NCBI GenBank assembly: GCA_013339895.1
Contig: JABACO010000020.1
Location: 2,883,171 to 2,947,170 of the forward strand
DNA length: 64,000 bases
From: Ephydatia muelleri
Lineage: Eukaryota; Porifera; Demospongiae; Spongillida; Spongillidae
Direction of reading: 5' to 3'
Part shown: positions 1-11,959 of the stretch, piece by piece
Layout of the letters: each line of letters begins with the position of its first letter
Position numbering within the stretch: the stretch's first letter is position 1
Program-made: the position numbers and the translations under genes
The notes under the pieces: model-generated
What the model saw: the letters and a program-made list of their open reading frames with translations, nothing else
Told to the model about the DNA's origin: nothing
The model's database searches: none

Positions 1-1079
1 ATGCACACACAGGCACACATGCATACACACAGATGCATACAAACACACACACACAGACACACTAACGCACACACACACACAAACGCATACAGACACACAC
101 ATGCCATACACAGACACATACAAAAACACATGGACACACACACACACACACTAACACACACACAGACACACACATGACATAAACACAGACACATACAAAC
201 ACACACACACACACACAGATACACAGACACACACATGGACACACAAAACACACGACACACACATATACAAACACACACACACATGCACACACACACACAC
301 ACACATGGAAATACACACTAGCACACACAGACACACATGCATACACAGGCACACACAAAATACACAGACACACACACGTGACAGTCACACAAAACACTCA
401 GACACACACATGCACCGACACACACAGGAACATACACACACACACACACACACACACAAGCACACACAGACACACACACGAAATATATACACTCACGAAA
501 TACACAGACACACACACAGAAACACACAGACACGCAGACTTGCACACAGACTCGCACACACAAAATACATATAGACACACATGCACAGACACAACAGACA
601 CACACTCACAGATACACACACAATACACACAGACTCGCACATGTGCACAGACACGTGTTACACAAAGCACACACTGTTGTTCATGTGGAAAAAAACAGTA
701 GTGCTCTCTGATAATGATGGTACACACATTTTCTCTCACTGAATGCCTTCTCTGCACATGCATTTTTGATCTATCTATTGAACAGCTCGAGACATGTAGG
801 TACATGTAGCAACGTGTACACTGTAGTGTCATAGGAGTGGTCCTTTATGCATACATTGTGTCCTTATAGGACTGTCCCCTGACACAAGGGACAAGTCATA
901 CATGTAAGGATATGCCATGGTTTGCTAACAAGCTCAAGAGGATGATGAAATTGCTATCCATTGTGTCTGTGTAAACTTACCACGGGCCCTGACCTACCGC
1001 AATCAGCAATGATAGGTAATTCATCGCCAGGCAGAACCATAAAAAACTGCGTGGTACATCCTTCTAGAAGAGGCAGCAC

Positions 1080-1142
1080 TAGTCTCGTACCCAGACCCAG
1101 ATTCCCGCAGCTGTTGGGAATCTGGCTCTGGGTACGAGACTA
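1080..1142. mobile_element. 63-bp foldback hairpin of the TAGTCTCGTACCCAGAC family with 9-bp TSD
   Basis: The insert begins TAGTCTCGTACCCAG and ends CTGGGTACGAGACTA, so it is almost entirely one terminal inverted repeat folded on itself. It is flanked by a perfect 9-bp direct repeat, AGGCAGCAC (1071-1079 and 1143-1151). The matching place in the right duplication arm (34549-34557, opposite strand) has the 9-mer once and no insert. A 9-bp duplication fits Mutator-like/foldback DNA transposons; the family assignment is inference. Confidence 0.85.
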
Positions 1143-1539
1143 AGGCAGCACACTGTACTAATAAATTAAATGACTACTCGTAGAAGGCACTACATACTTT
1201 GTACTTATGGTGAGGAACAGCAATCTGAGTTCATGTACACTCGTTTAATTCGCTGCATTCAATTAGTGCGACATGGGACACACAACATTGTGCTGATGGA
1301 AACAGTAGGCCTGTGAGACCTGCGATGAAATTATTGTACCTCCCTTATCGTTGCAGATCGTGGTACATGTAGGTCAGGTAAGTTTACACAGACATATCGA
1401 TAGCAAGCTAGTAACGATATTCATTATACTGTACTCCGAAAAGGCTTTTTTACAGGTCAGACGAGCACTTGTACAGAGTGCTAGATGAGAGAAGAGTATA
1501 CGTCTGCTTGCAACAATACAGAGGAAACACACAGAGATT

Positions 1540-1540
<1 letters not shown>

Positions 1541-1608
<68 letters not shown>
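1541..1608. repeat. (TG)n microsatellite
   Basis: About 34 uninterrupted TG units. The corresponding tract in the right arm (about 34085-34130) is shorter and interrupted, so the length changed after the duplication. Confidence 0.95.
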
Positions 1609-1609
<1 letters not shown>

Positions 1610-3245
1610 CAGGATGTACAGACGCATTTGCACAACATATACACATGCATCAGGGTGTGTGAACCAACATGAGGGCATGTTCATGTACTCTGTGTGAGCT
1701 AAATATTGTATGGGCAAAGAGAGACTCAAGTCTCTGCAACTGGTACACAAGCCACCTAGCTGAGCAGTGGAGGCATAAAGAATGATAAGAAGTTGTTCAA
1801 GGATCAAGGATTTTGCCAAACAAGAAAGCTTTATTACACAATTGTACTTAACTACAAAAAGATGGATGTGAGTGTGTAAGAACTTAAAGTCTTATGCACG
1901 TTGCTGCAGGGACCCTCCACACACACACCACAATTTTTGGCCAACTGTAAATCTCATCAAGGAATGATAGCCGACAACAACTTTTTCGATAACAACATCA
2001 TATGCATCATGATTAAAAATAAATTCGTGCGTCTCTACATGTAGACTTGTATATTTAATTATTCATTTTGCTCAAAAGAAATCAGCCACCCCCCCCCCCC
2101 CCCACACACACACACACTTTTTAGTATTGTACCATGGGGCCCAGTGCTGTGGTGAATACAGTGATATTCTTTGCCACATGCATACAGTGGTACTGGACAC
2201 CAATCCTATGGGGGCTGAGGTCCAATTCTTTGGGAGTATATGACATAGAGCTCGCACTTTAGAGACGGTACATACACACAGGTACATGTAGCTACATGTG
2301 TGTCTGTATATGTGTGTGTCTGTGTGTATGTCGTGTGTGTATCTATGTGTCCATGTCGTGTGTGTATCTGTGTGTCCATGTGTGTGCATGTGTGTCTCTG
2401 TGTGTGTCTATTTCTTGTGTGTGTGTCTATATGTATTTTTTTGTATGAGTCTGTGTGCATGTATGTCTGTGTGCATATCTGTGTGCGTATCTGTGTATTT
2501 CATGTGTGTGTCTGTAGGTGTGTTTGTGTATTTCGTGTGTGTGTCTTTGTGTGCTTGTGTGTCTGTGTCTGTTGTGTGTGTATGGCATGTGTGTATCTTG
2601 TGTGTGCGTGTGTGTCTGTGCATGTGTGTGCATTTGCATGTGTGTGTCTGTGCATGTGTGTGTCTATGCTTGTGTGTCCATGTGTGCCCCGCGTCTGTGT
2701 CTGTCTGTCGTGTGTGTGAGTCTGTGTGTATGTCGTGTGTGTGTGTCTGTGTATTTCATGTGCATGTCTGTGTGTGTCTCTGTGCATGTCTGTGTGTGTC
2801 TCTGTGCATGTTTGTGTGTGTCTGTGTCTGTGTATGTGTCTGTCGTGTCAGAGTGTGTTGTGTGGGTCTATGCGTGCCTGTGTGTGTGTGTCTGTGTGTG
2901 CGTCTGTGTCTGTGTCTGTCGTGTCAGAGTGTGTTGTGTGGGTCTATGCGTGCCTGTCCGTGTGTGTGCGTCTGTGTGTGTGTGTCTGTGCATGCCTGCA
3001 TGTGTCTGTGTGTATGTGTCTGTGCATGCCTGCATGTGTCTGTGTGTATGTGTCTGTGTGAGTGTCTGTGTGTGTGTGTGTGTCTGTGTGTGTGCGTCTG
3101 TGTGTGTGTGTCTGTGTGTGTCTATGTGTGTGTCTGTGTGTATGTTGTGTGTGTGTCTATGTGTGTGTGTCTGTGTGTGTGTGTCTGTGTGTGTGTCTGT
3201 GTGTGTGTAGACCTGTGTGTATGTTGTGTGTGTGTCTATGTGTGT

Positions 3246-3277
<32 letters not shown>

Positions 3278-3697
3278 CTGTGTGTTGTGTGTGTGTCCAT
3301 GTGTACCTGTGTGTCCATGTCCGTATGTGTGTGTGTTTGTGGGTGTATGTCATGTGTGTGTCTGTGTATCTATATGTTGTGTGTGAGCGTTTTTGCATGT
3401 GTATTGCCACATTTATACAGTGGTGTGTGTGTGCAAGTGTGCAATGTTTGTGTACATTTAGAGTACCAGATGGGGACACAATGTATTCAATCCTTGGAGA
3501 CATGATACATGTATAGAAATCTTGGTACACAAATTTACATAGAATCAGTGGTCTGTACAGGCATGCACAAGTACAGTTGAATTGAATTGAATACATGTGC
3601 ATGTGACAATGTTTGTGAGTGAGAGTGTTTGTACTATCATCAGACAGGTGTATTGTTTGCCACATGTATAACTGGTGTGTGCAAGTATGCTGTACAT

Positions 3698-3749
<52 letters not shown>

Positions 3750-4633
3750 TTGTGTATAAGAAAATATGCCATACGATAGTGTACAGGGCCATGTACGCAA
3801 CAATGCAAGTGTGTGCACAAGTGGGAGCCAGCATGAGTTCATGTACTATGTGTGAGCTGAAAGTTGTGTGAGACCGAAATCGTAGCCGAGTGGGCGTGGC
3901 AGATATAAGACGATGATTTTAGCAAGATGATGGCAAATAGGAAAGCTTTTATTACACGACTAGAGGATGATGTAAGTGCTTAGCAAATAGCCTTACGCGT
4001 GCCGTTTTGAATACTGCCGGCGACGTGGGAGGCGCAAGGTTATATCAGAGATCAGGGATTGGAAACGGAATCACGTGCGCCATTCACGTCTGTACTTGCT
4101 TGCGCGGGCAATGCTCAAATTCACACTCGTATGTGTTGGAAGGGGCGGATTTTTGCAGAGATCGTTGGAACCAACGCTGGAAAATTCGGTTTTGTGCATC
4201 ATTATCGGTGAGATTGTTGTTCTTTTGATCAGCGAATGCGTAAACTTACTTATGTTAGGTAGGTTTTGTTTTTTCTTTTACGAACAAGGCCTCGTAAGGT
4301 CTTTTTATTGCGTGTGTACGTATTTGTGGGACTACTATTCACAAACACAGTGAGCTTTTGGCTCAAAGTGTACAAAATAAGATTGTACGTAGTCTGCTCT
4401 ACAAGACCATGTGATTTTTATTAAGCCACGTTGTAGTTCATGCGCGTTGTATCGATTTTTGCTCGTCCAAATCGCCTTTTCAAGCATAACTTTGTGGGAT
4501 AGTTTCTACTCCATCTGTGATGGAAATAAATATCTTACAACTGATTTTGACTTTGTGATGTGTGTTTTACCAAAGTAAGGCACTTTTACATTTTAGACCA
4601 TCTTTGTTATTTTTATATACTTTTTTTTATAGG

Positions 4634-5615
4634 TATGGGTAGAAGGCGAATTCGATTTTCTTCCTTTAAAAATGAAGAAAGAAAGAAAAGGAACGCACTA
4701 TCTCTTGTTGTTTCAATAAGACGGGACCCCATACATGCGTATGGCAGCCAGTTTCAATCCCCTAGAAAGTGTTCCTGACCCTGAAGCATCGCAGGATCTT
4801 TCTCTACTCGTGTCCCTACCCATATCATTCCATTGGGAATTTTTCATGCTTTGGAGACAAATTCGAGCTGTCAGCTTGGAAGAAGACTCCAGAAGTTATC
4901 TGCTCTCCCTCTCTCATGGGTAATTGCTTCACAGTCACCAGTTGTGTTATGCAAGATACAAGTTCAGGATGGGATAAAGCCAACTGTGTTGATGTCTGTG
5001 TTGGTAAAGGATGAGATGCTCTGGGCTGTGACAATCCTCAACACCACATTCACTGTTGACAACTTTCCTGTTACATAGCCTTCCACCTAAGCTTTCAACT
5101 GTATCTGATGTTCTCAATTTGATAAGTGTTTTGGATTTCAGCAAGTTCTGCATAGGTAATCCCGACTTCAACATGGTTGAACAATGGCATCAGAAGAAGT
5201 ATACTATGCACAGCCATAACGGTACCTGCATGTGTCAGTGAAAAGAAGAAGATTTTGAAGTCTTCACGTGACCCTGAACAACAAGACCTTGTGCTATGCT
5301 TAGATGACCTGTTATCTGATGGAACTGAAGAACCTTCTGAGTCAGAGGAGTAGTGGCTCACAGCTTTGAATCGTGGGGGGTTGTTATGTGTAAACAACAT
5401 GACCTTCGAATTGTTGTATTCCATGGAGCTAGAACTTTGCAGACATATTGGAGCGGAAGGTATTAACAGTGACACTGCGGAAATGATGGAGAAGAATGAA
5501 AATGTATTATTCTGTTGGTGCATCATCAGTGCCTCATGGAAGGAGGAATGCAGGCAATGGTTCAATCCTCTCAAGCAATGGTTCAATCCTCTCAAGCAAT
5601 GGTTCAATGGAAGGT
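4634..5615 (+). pseudogene. Decayed ORF of unknown, probably element-associated, family
   Basis: Protein-like sequence runs along the plus strand in several frames. A basic start (GRRRIRF near 4640) is followed by stops near 4777. A frame from 4833 to 5078 contains SPVVLCKIQVQDGIKPTVL. A frameshift leads to 5080-5241 with LPPKLSTVSDVLNL and KFCIGNPD. An in-frame TAG at 5351 precedes ALNRGGLLCVNNMTFELL and a triplicated QWFNPLK block ending at 5617. Two frameshifts or more and several stops make it non-functional as read. The second half (GGL..VN..T..L...MELEL.R) resembles uncharacterised ORFs I associate with invertebrate mobile elements, but I cannot name the family. An intron-containing gene is less likely, because the breaks lack splice signals. 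Confidence 0.45.
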
Positions 5616-5829
5616 AATCACTGGACTTTCCAAACATTTAGTTTGTGAATCAATTATGTTATGCGTGAATGAGGACAACTTTTAGTATTAATATAATTAT
5701 CATGGTGACAGAGCAATTGCCCCTCTTGCCCTATGTGCTGCACTGGAGCTGTGTATCAGTTGCATAGGTAATTAGTATTCCAAAATATCCCACACCCAAA
5801 CCAGCTAGGGCACATCTTCAGGTGTATAT

Positions 5830-6045
5830 GCCTGACGAATTATCAGGGGTGTGCGTATGTGTACATGTGTGCATATAAGTGTATGTGTGTGTTATGTGTG
5901 AATGATTTATGCACGTATGTATGTGTATGTTGTGTGTGTGCGTGTGTGTGCATGTGTATGTGTGTGTGTATGTGTGTATATGTGTGTGTGTGGTGTGTGT
6001 GTGTGCGTGTGTGGTGTGTATGTGGTGTGTGTGTGTGCACGTGCA
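5830..6045. repeat. TG-rich simple repeat (intron/3' flank)
   Basis: Imperfect (TG)n with GTGTGCGTG and GTATG variants directly downstream of the last visible exon of the minus-strand receptor phosphatase gene. No further phosphatase exon is recognisable between it and 4044. Confidence 0.8.
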
Positions 6046-6058
6046 ACCCTCAACTTAC

Positions 6059-7242
6059 AGGTGCAATGATAGCTTGCAAGGATTCACGTTCACGTAACAC
6101 ATCTCGCAGGTCATCAAAAAAGCTTCTCTCTACATTGCGAAACATCTCGTTCAGGAAACCAGTCATGGCCGCCACATCGCAATAGCAATACTTGCCCACT
6201 TGGGAGCTCATCCCACGAAATTTACTCAGGGCATAAGCCACACCCCTATCTCCATCATGTCCGTCCAACACTGCCAGCACAGCAGTGGAGTCGTCCACAG
6301 TAACAAAATGGCGGTCTTCATTAGAGTGTTCGGGACTAGATACGGATTGGAGTGAGTACCGTATGTTGACCAGGGTCCCTGTGCTGGTAGGCTGGGAGCG
6401 TGAGGTAGGCTGAGAGGTGGGCGTGGAGCGTGAGGTGGGCGTGGAGCGTGAAGTGGGCGTGGAGGGTGAGGTGGGCAGTTGCTGGTAAGCAGTTGTGGCA
6501 GAGCTCTGACAGCAGCGAGAGCGTTTACAATGAGCTGACACTGACAGAAGTGCACAGATCACGATCATTACGATGCATGTGAGTGGAAGAGTGATGGCCA
6601 CTAGTGTGTGTGTGTGTGTGTGTGTATATGTTTATATGCAAGAGTGTACGATGTGTTTGGGGTGTATGAGAGTGTATATGTGTGTTTGTGTTGTGCATGT
6701 GTGTTAAGATAGAGAGAGTGATGGAGGAGGAAAGTTGTGAAATAGAGGTTATCTAATTAAACAACAAATACACAAATGATATTGCTAGACGGAAGTATTT
6801 ATGAAATGGTTCTAAGTAGTCATTTCTAATGGGCACCAACAAATTACGATGAACCAAGGCAAAATGTGATCTATACACTTTTTCTTTGCTTGCACACATA
6901 TTTGCATTCAAACCACACCCTAGGTCACCAGTACCCAAAAAAGGCCACCGAAATGTCAGTTCTTTGTGTCATACACGAGCACCAGAGGTTGGCTGCAGTT
7001 AAGGACACTTACGCATCTGTTGTGCTTCACGTTGGATGGTTTCTTCATTAGCCTCCTCGAGTCTCTGCTCCTCTGCCAACTCTACAAGTCTGAAGAACTC
7101 TTCCTGTGCTGAATGTGGGTGCGGATGACCACGCCCACATGCACACACATACACACAAAAGATGCATGCATGCACATAGGTACACTCACATGCACACACA
7201 CACACACACCATACACAACATGCATACACACACATACACACA

Positions 7243-7283
<41 letters not shown>

Positions 7284-8542
7284 GGCTGTACATTCTCCCG
7301 TATATGGTGCAAGGTCACATGACAAGCATACTGGTTTTTCACAAAATCAATATCACCTCTAGAGCCACTTTCAAGAGCCAACAGATGAAATGGTGATACC
7401 ATTGGAGATGACTGCCCACAGTCGAACCACCCATGATCACACCCATGACCTCACCCTCACACATGGCCACACCCACTCCACACACAAATGTCACATGACA
7501 TGACCACGCCCACTCCACACAGGGTCACATGATATACTGCCCACTCCACACATAAAGATCACATGACATGGCCCCGCCCATGACCCCACCCACTCACCCA
7601 GGCAGGGGTCGCTCTGGTACTCGGCTGTGGTCAGGCAGAGGGACTTGTTGACACTGACCACCAGGGGATCACGACACTGGAGGCATTGGGAGACTCCATC
7701 GACCTGCTGACAGAGGGTGCAATAGTCGATGCCACAGGCTGTGGTGTGTGTGTGTATGTGTGGGTGTGTGTGGTGTGTGTGTATGTGTATATGTGTGCAT
7801 GTGTGTATGCGTGGTATGTGTGTGTGTGTAATGATGTGTGCGTGTGAGAGTACATGTGTGTGTGTAATGTGTGTGCATGTGTGCGTGTGAGAGTGCATGT
7901 GTGTGTGTATGTGTGTGTGCACAATATATTTTGAACCTGCAATAGATGCTTACATTGTCCCTAGCCATTGTTACATGGTCTGGTCCCCAGCCACCACTAC
8001 TTTGTCCACTACATGGTCTGGTGCCCAGCCATAATGACATAGTCTGGTCCCCAACCTCTACTAAATGGTCTGGTCCCCAGACACTACTACATGGTCTGGT
8101 CCCCAGTACTCCACTCACCATAGCAGACATTCTCTATGGCCGGCCAATACAGATGTCCTGAGCATTGTGCACTACAAATGCCATTCTCATGCACGAAGGG
8201 GGGACGCTTGCTGTAGTCCGGAGAGAGGCAGTTTGAGAGAGTACGGTTCTGTCTGTTCTGTTCTGTGTACTGCAAACCACCGGCCTTCTCTGAAAATGTA
8301 TGATTATCTCGTTGCAAGTACATTATAGTAAATTACATACACTGTACGACACACACACCACCACCACCACCACCATCATAAACACATACATACACAAACA
8401 CCACACACACACCACCACCACCATCAAGCACATACATACACAAATACCACACACACACACCACCACCATCACCATCACAAACACATACATACACAAATAC
8501 CACACACACACACACCATCACAAACACATACACACACAAATA

Positions 8543-8575
<33 letters not shown>

Positions 8576-10474
8576 ACCACCACCACCACATATATACGCA
8601 AATACCACACACACACCACCACCATCACAAATGCATATGCACACAAGCATTGTTGATGTCCATATACACACCTACAGCAGCACACAAGGGAGTGCACACA
8701 TGTATACACACCTACAGCAGCACACAACGGAGTACACACACGTATACACACCTACAGCAGCACACAAGGGAGTACACACATGTATACACACCTACAGCAG
8801 CACACAAGGGAGTGCACACATGTATACACAGCACACAAGGGAGTGCACACATGTACAACCAATGAATGGAGCATTCAAACTCCTGGCCACGCCTATCGTG
8901 TAATTGTAGTCATGGCAAAATTGATGCCAGCAATCAATTTCTGGTGGGAATGATATGTACCACATAAGCTCAAGTATAGCAGCTATTACAGTTATAAAAG
9001 ACTCTCATCAAACAGATGACAGCACAGAAATTAGCTGTGCAGAGGGGCCATATGCTATGGCCTGTAGAGACAACGAGAGATAAGATACAACACATTAAGA
9101 ACGAGTGAATGCTAAATTTAGACTGAGGTGATTCAACCGTGATAGAGTACATGAACACATACCTTGGAATGGCACTGCTAATGACACCCAATTTTTATAA
9201 CCAGGAATGGAGGCATTGTAATCTTCCAAGACAGTATAGCTGCAATCTGTTGGTTACAATCCACATGAAGAACTGCTGTATGTGATGGTGTATGTGATGG
9301 TGTATGTGCTGGTGTATGTGCTGGTGTATGTGATGGTGTATGTGCTGGTGTATGTGATGGTGTATGTGCTGGTGTATGTGCTGGTGTATGTGATGGTGTA
9401 TGTGATGGTGTATGTGCTGGTATATGTGCTGGTATATGTGCTGGTGTATGTGCTGGTGTATGTGCTGGTATATGTGCTGGTGTATGTGCTGGTGTGTGCT
9501 GGTGTGTGTGTGCTAGTGTATGTGATGGGGTATGTGATAGTGTATGCAACATTGGGTGCTTTGAAATGAGCATGAATTGAACTGAGTGTTGAATGCACAG
9601 ACTCTACAAACAAATCTGTTTTTTTTTTAATCCCTTGAGAGCAACAGTTACACTAGATCAATAATACAAATGAGTGCATGGAATCGTTGCAGAACCTAAT
9701 GTATGTCTTTTTGATATTCTGGAAGTCTGAAATGTCTCTACACATTGCTTCTTACACACTGAGAATCAGACTATCTGTCGCTAAGTTGTAAGGCTCTGAA
9801 TTTTCAACACGTACATTTCAACACATTCGTCAAGTGTTATGTTTCTTTTGCTTGTAAGGACAGTTGAAGTTAAGTGTTAGCAGCAATGACCTCATTTATA
9901 CTGAATGCATAGAAAATAGATTAATATGTCGATTCCATTCAAACTAGCATTCATAGTACTGCATAAATGAGCGATATACACTAGCAATAACACTATTATT
10001 TGGTGTCTGGCCTGAAATTTAAACACATCCCCCCTCGAGCCCTCCCCTCAAGCCCTCCCCTCAAGCCCTCCCCTCAAGCCCTCTCCACAAGTAAACACAC
10101 TTACTCTTGCAGGTGGGTCCGGTGAACAAAGTACCACACGTACACTTGGTGCAGTTCACGTCAGGCTGGCCGTAGGGGGCACAGGCAGTGCAGTCTGAAT
10201 GTTGCCGTGGTAATGAAGACAAGTCAGTGTATACCATGTAACCAGTCTATTCTCACATATACCACATATGAAGCCATATAGTACACATACCAACGTGTGC
10301 ACACTCCACACACATACACACACAAACTCCCCAAGCTCCCCAAACACACATACACATGCACATGCACAACTACACATATTCAAATGTATTCACACCCAAG
10401 TATATACCTCAAACACATATGCACCACATAGACACACACCAACACATGCATGCACTCACACACACACAAACAAT

Positions 10475-10509
<35 letters not shown>

Positions 10510-11650
10510 AAACTCCACAAACATGCATACACATCCGCATACCTTGACAGGTGCTTCCACTGTAAAGCCCTGTACACTGACAGAGCATATTCATATCAGG
10601 GTTGGGCTGCTGGTGTGGTAATGGACAGCTGGTGGTGCACGTTCCATTGGCCAGTTTGGCCGAGGCACAAGATGTGCAGCCGCTGGGACCTGAGCCCACA
10701 CATCTTGCACACACTGGATCACATGCTACATGGCACAGACAAAGGCTGTACTCAAGACCGGACCACACAATAGCAGAGCTACGTCTCCCTTCTGACCTCC
10801 ACCCCCTCCTTTCTCTTTCTTTTACAAATGTTCCCCTTACTTCACCACTCCAACCCAGGCCCCTCCCATGGCTCCTCCCTATGATCCTCACCAGCCCCAT
10901 TTCTTCCCACTCATCTCCTGCACCAATCTCTAAATCCCACACAATGGTGGTAAGATTCCAAGCCAGATATGCACAGAGAGACATGTGATCTAGCTTACTA
11001 GCTTACTAAATAGGACACGCTTTGTATACCCATCGTAAAGCAATGCGGTGACGACTGCATGGACTGCTAAGCGGTGCTGTAGGTTCAGCTCTGAAGGCCT
11101 TTGATAAGTGCTGTGTTGGCGCACACACCAGCACCACACACACACGCACACACACAACGCGCGCGCGCACGCGCACACACACACACACACACACACACGC
11201 GCACGCACAACTTGAATACACTAGTACTCACACAAGCACACACGACGCTGGCACATCATCACGTGCAATGGTGTAGCACGGCCTGTTTTAGTGGGAGAAC
11301 TTACTTGCTCCGCACGGCGCTTCTGTATCGACACAAGCCTCGGAGCAGTTCCCGCCAGAAGTGGAGCGATTGGTGTTCAATGGGGAAGGAATGGCCACCA
11401 GCACACTGCCAGCACAGGTCATGGTGAAGCGCGCCTTCACGTTGTTGGAGCTGTTGAAAGCCGACAGAACGGCTGTATCCACGGACCCAGACGGAGTAAC
11501 AGAGAGACAGTTGATGACCACCTCAGAGTACATGGACGCGAATGAGCTTCTTATTTGGTCATCCGTCTGGTAGCAAGCGGCTGTATATTCCGCAGCGATT
11601 CTCCTGCACACGAAACACTGAACCAAAAGCATAAGTCGCAGCGTGTACAT
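6059..11650 (-). CDS. Receptor-like PPM/PP2C phosphatase, eight exons, 3' end missing
   Basis: Exons read by eye: 11650-11305, 10713-10543, 10194-10105, 8262-8119, 7738-7598, 7356-7282, 7108-7013 and 6600-6059. All have AG/GT borders and all internal joins are phase 1, giving 535 codons without a stop. Residues 1-20 form a hydrophobic signal peptide. An ectodomain follows, then Cys-rich EGF-like modules (exons 2-5). Exon 7 is acidic and helix-prone. Residues about 357-378 form one transmembrane helix, followed by a basic stop-transfer patch and a Ser/Thr/Pro linker with SRSTPT repeats. The start of a PPM domain follows, with NEDR (about 448) and VLDGHDGDRG (about 465), the family's metal-binding Asp motifs. 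The final donor at 6058 shows that the gene continued, but the second half of the phosphatase is not found before the inverted duplication. Exon 4 and exon 6 acceptors are the least certain. It probably dephosphorylates Ser/Thr at the plasma membrane (family knowledge). Confidence 0.75.
7966..8108. repeat. CTGGTCCCCAG minisatellite in receptor intron
   Basis: About four imperfect units of roughly 39 bp centred on ATGGTCTGGTCCCCAG, lying in the intron between exons 4 and 5 of the minus-strand receptor gene. Confidence 0.7.
8340..8645. repeat. ACC/CA compound repeat
   Basis: Imperfect units alternating (CA)n, (CCA)n and ACACATACATACACAAATACC, lying in the intron upstream of receptor exon 4. 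The matching open frames are repeat artefacts. Confidence 0.8.
8665..8855. repeat. 40-bp tandem repeat, ~4.5 copies
   Basis: The unit starts at CCTACAGCAG, which recurs at 8671, 8711, 8751 and 8791, an exact 40-base period, followed by a partial copy. It lies in a long intron of the minus-strand receptor gene. Confidence 0.9.
9280..9545. repeat. 12-bp minisatellite (GTGTATGTGCTG)n
   Basis: More than 20 units of GTGTATGTG(A/C)TG with occasional GTATATGTGCTG variants. Because 12 is a multiple of 3, all frames stay open (for example Val-Tyr-Val-Leu on plus, Tyr-Thr-Ser-Thr on minus). These frames are artefacts; the repeat is intronic. Confidence 0.9.
10025..10086. repeat. 14-bp pyrimidine tandem repeat
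   Basis: About four copies of CCTCCCCTCAAGCC immediately beyond the donor of receptor exon 3. Confidence 0.8.
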
Positions 11651-11959
11651 TTTGGGCCTTGAAAGTTAATAGTAATCAATTTCAATATCTATAAATGATT
11701 TGATACACGTGCATGCGCCCAACTTGAATGATATCTGATCTTTGATAACGCTACACAAATTTTCCAGCCCGTGAGAGACGTCTTTGGATTTGCTACTACT
11801 TGTGCTTAATAGAGATCTCATTGGGCTGGACCTGAACGGAATAGACGTTTGGCTTTACGTTGTCAGCCTCCTATTTAACTGGCACGAGCGAAGTGGGAGG
11901 GGCTGTGTTAATGAGTCTGACGTCAAACCGTTATGATCAACAACCAGGTGGTTTGATGG
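11651..11959. promoter_or_regulatory. Divergent promoter between two receptor genes
   Basis: Only 309 bases separate the ATG of the minus-strand phosphatase receptor (11650) from the ATG of the plus-strand membrane protein (11960). The interval must therefore hold both core promoters and both 5' UTRs. It contains TGACGTCA-like sequence (CTGACGTCAAACC near 11919) and no obvious TATA box placed for either gene. Shared control of the two genes is inference from spacing. Confidence 0.5.

Larger units (their letters stand above)
1..4044. repeat. Left arm of ~4 kb inverted duplication
   Basis: The sequence is the reverse complement, with scattered substitutions and indels, of 31860 to about 36328. 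The inner junction is sharp: both arms share the stretch around GGCGCAAGGTTATA (left end 4044, right start 31860) and then diverge completely. The outer end lies beyond the window. Most of the arm is CA/TG-rich simple repeat with Cys/Val/His/Thr-only open frames that are not genes. Unique islands (about 690-1500, 1620-2230 and 3400-4044) carry the alignment. Inside the arm, the blocks near 1660-1850 and 3830-3970 are diverged copies of each other, both with a GTGTGAGCT box and an AAAGCTTT..ATTACAC box, so the arm itself grew by tandem duplication. Confidence 0.9.

Noticed and set aside
1-3842. Long Cys/Val-rich and His/Thr-rich open frames on both strands
   Set aside because: They are translations of (TG)n/(CA)n simple repeats in every frame, without splice signals or unique sequence.
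5095-5637. Minus-strand 180-codon frame as the missing part of the PPM phosphatase
   Set aside because: No PPM motif is present; it is the antisense shadow of the decayed plus-strand ORF.
8665-8855. CRISPR-like array (regular 40-base period)
   Set aside because: The whole 40-base unit repeats, with no unique spacers; it is a minisatellite in a eukaryotic intron.
9254-9613. Tyr-Thr-Ser-Thr repeat protein
   Set aside because: Produced by a 12-bp minisatellite inside an intron; the period divisible by 3 keeps frames open.
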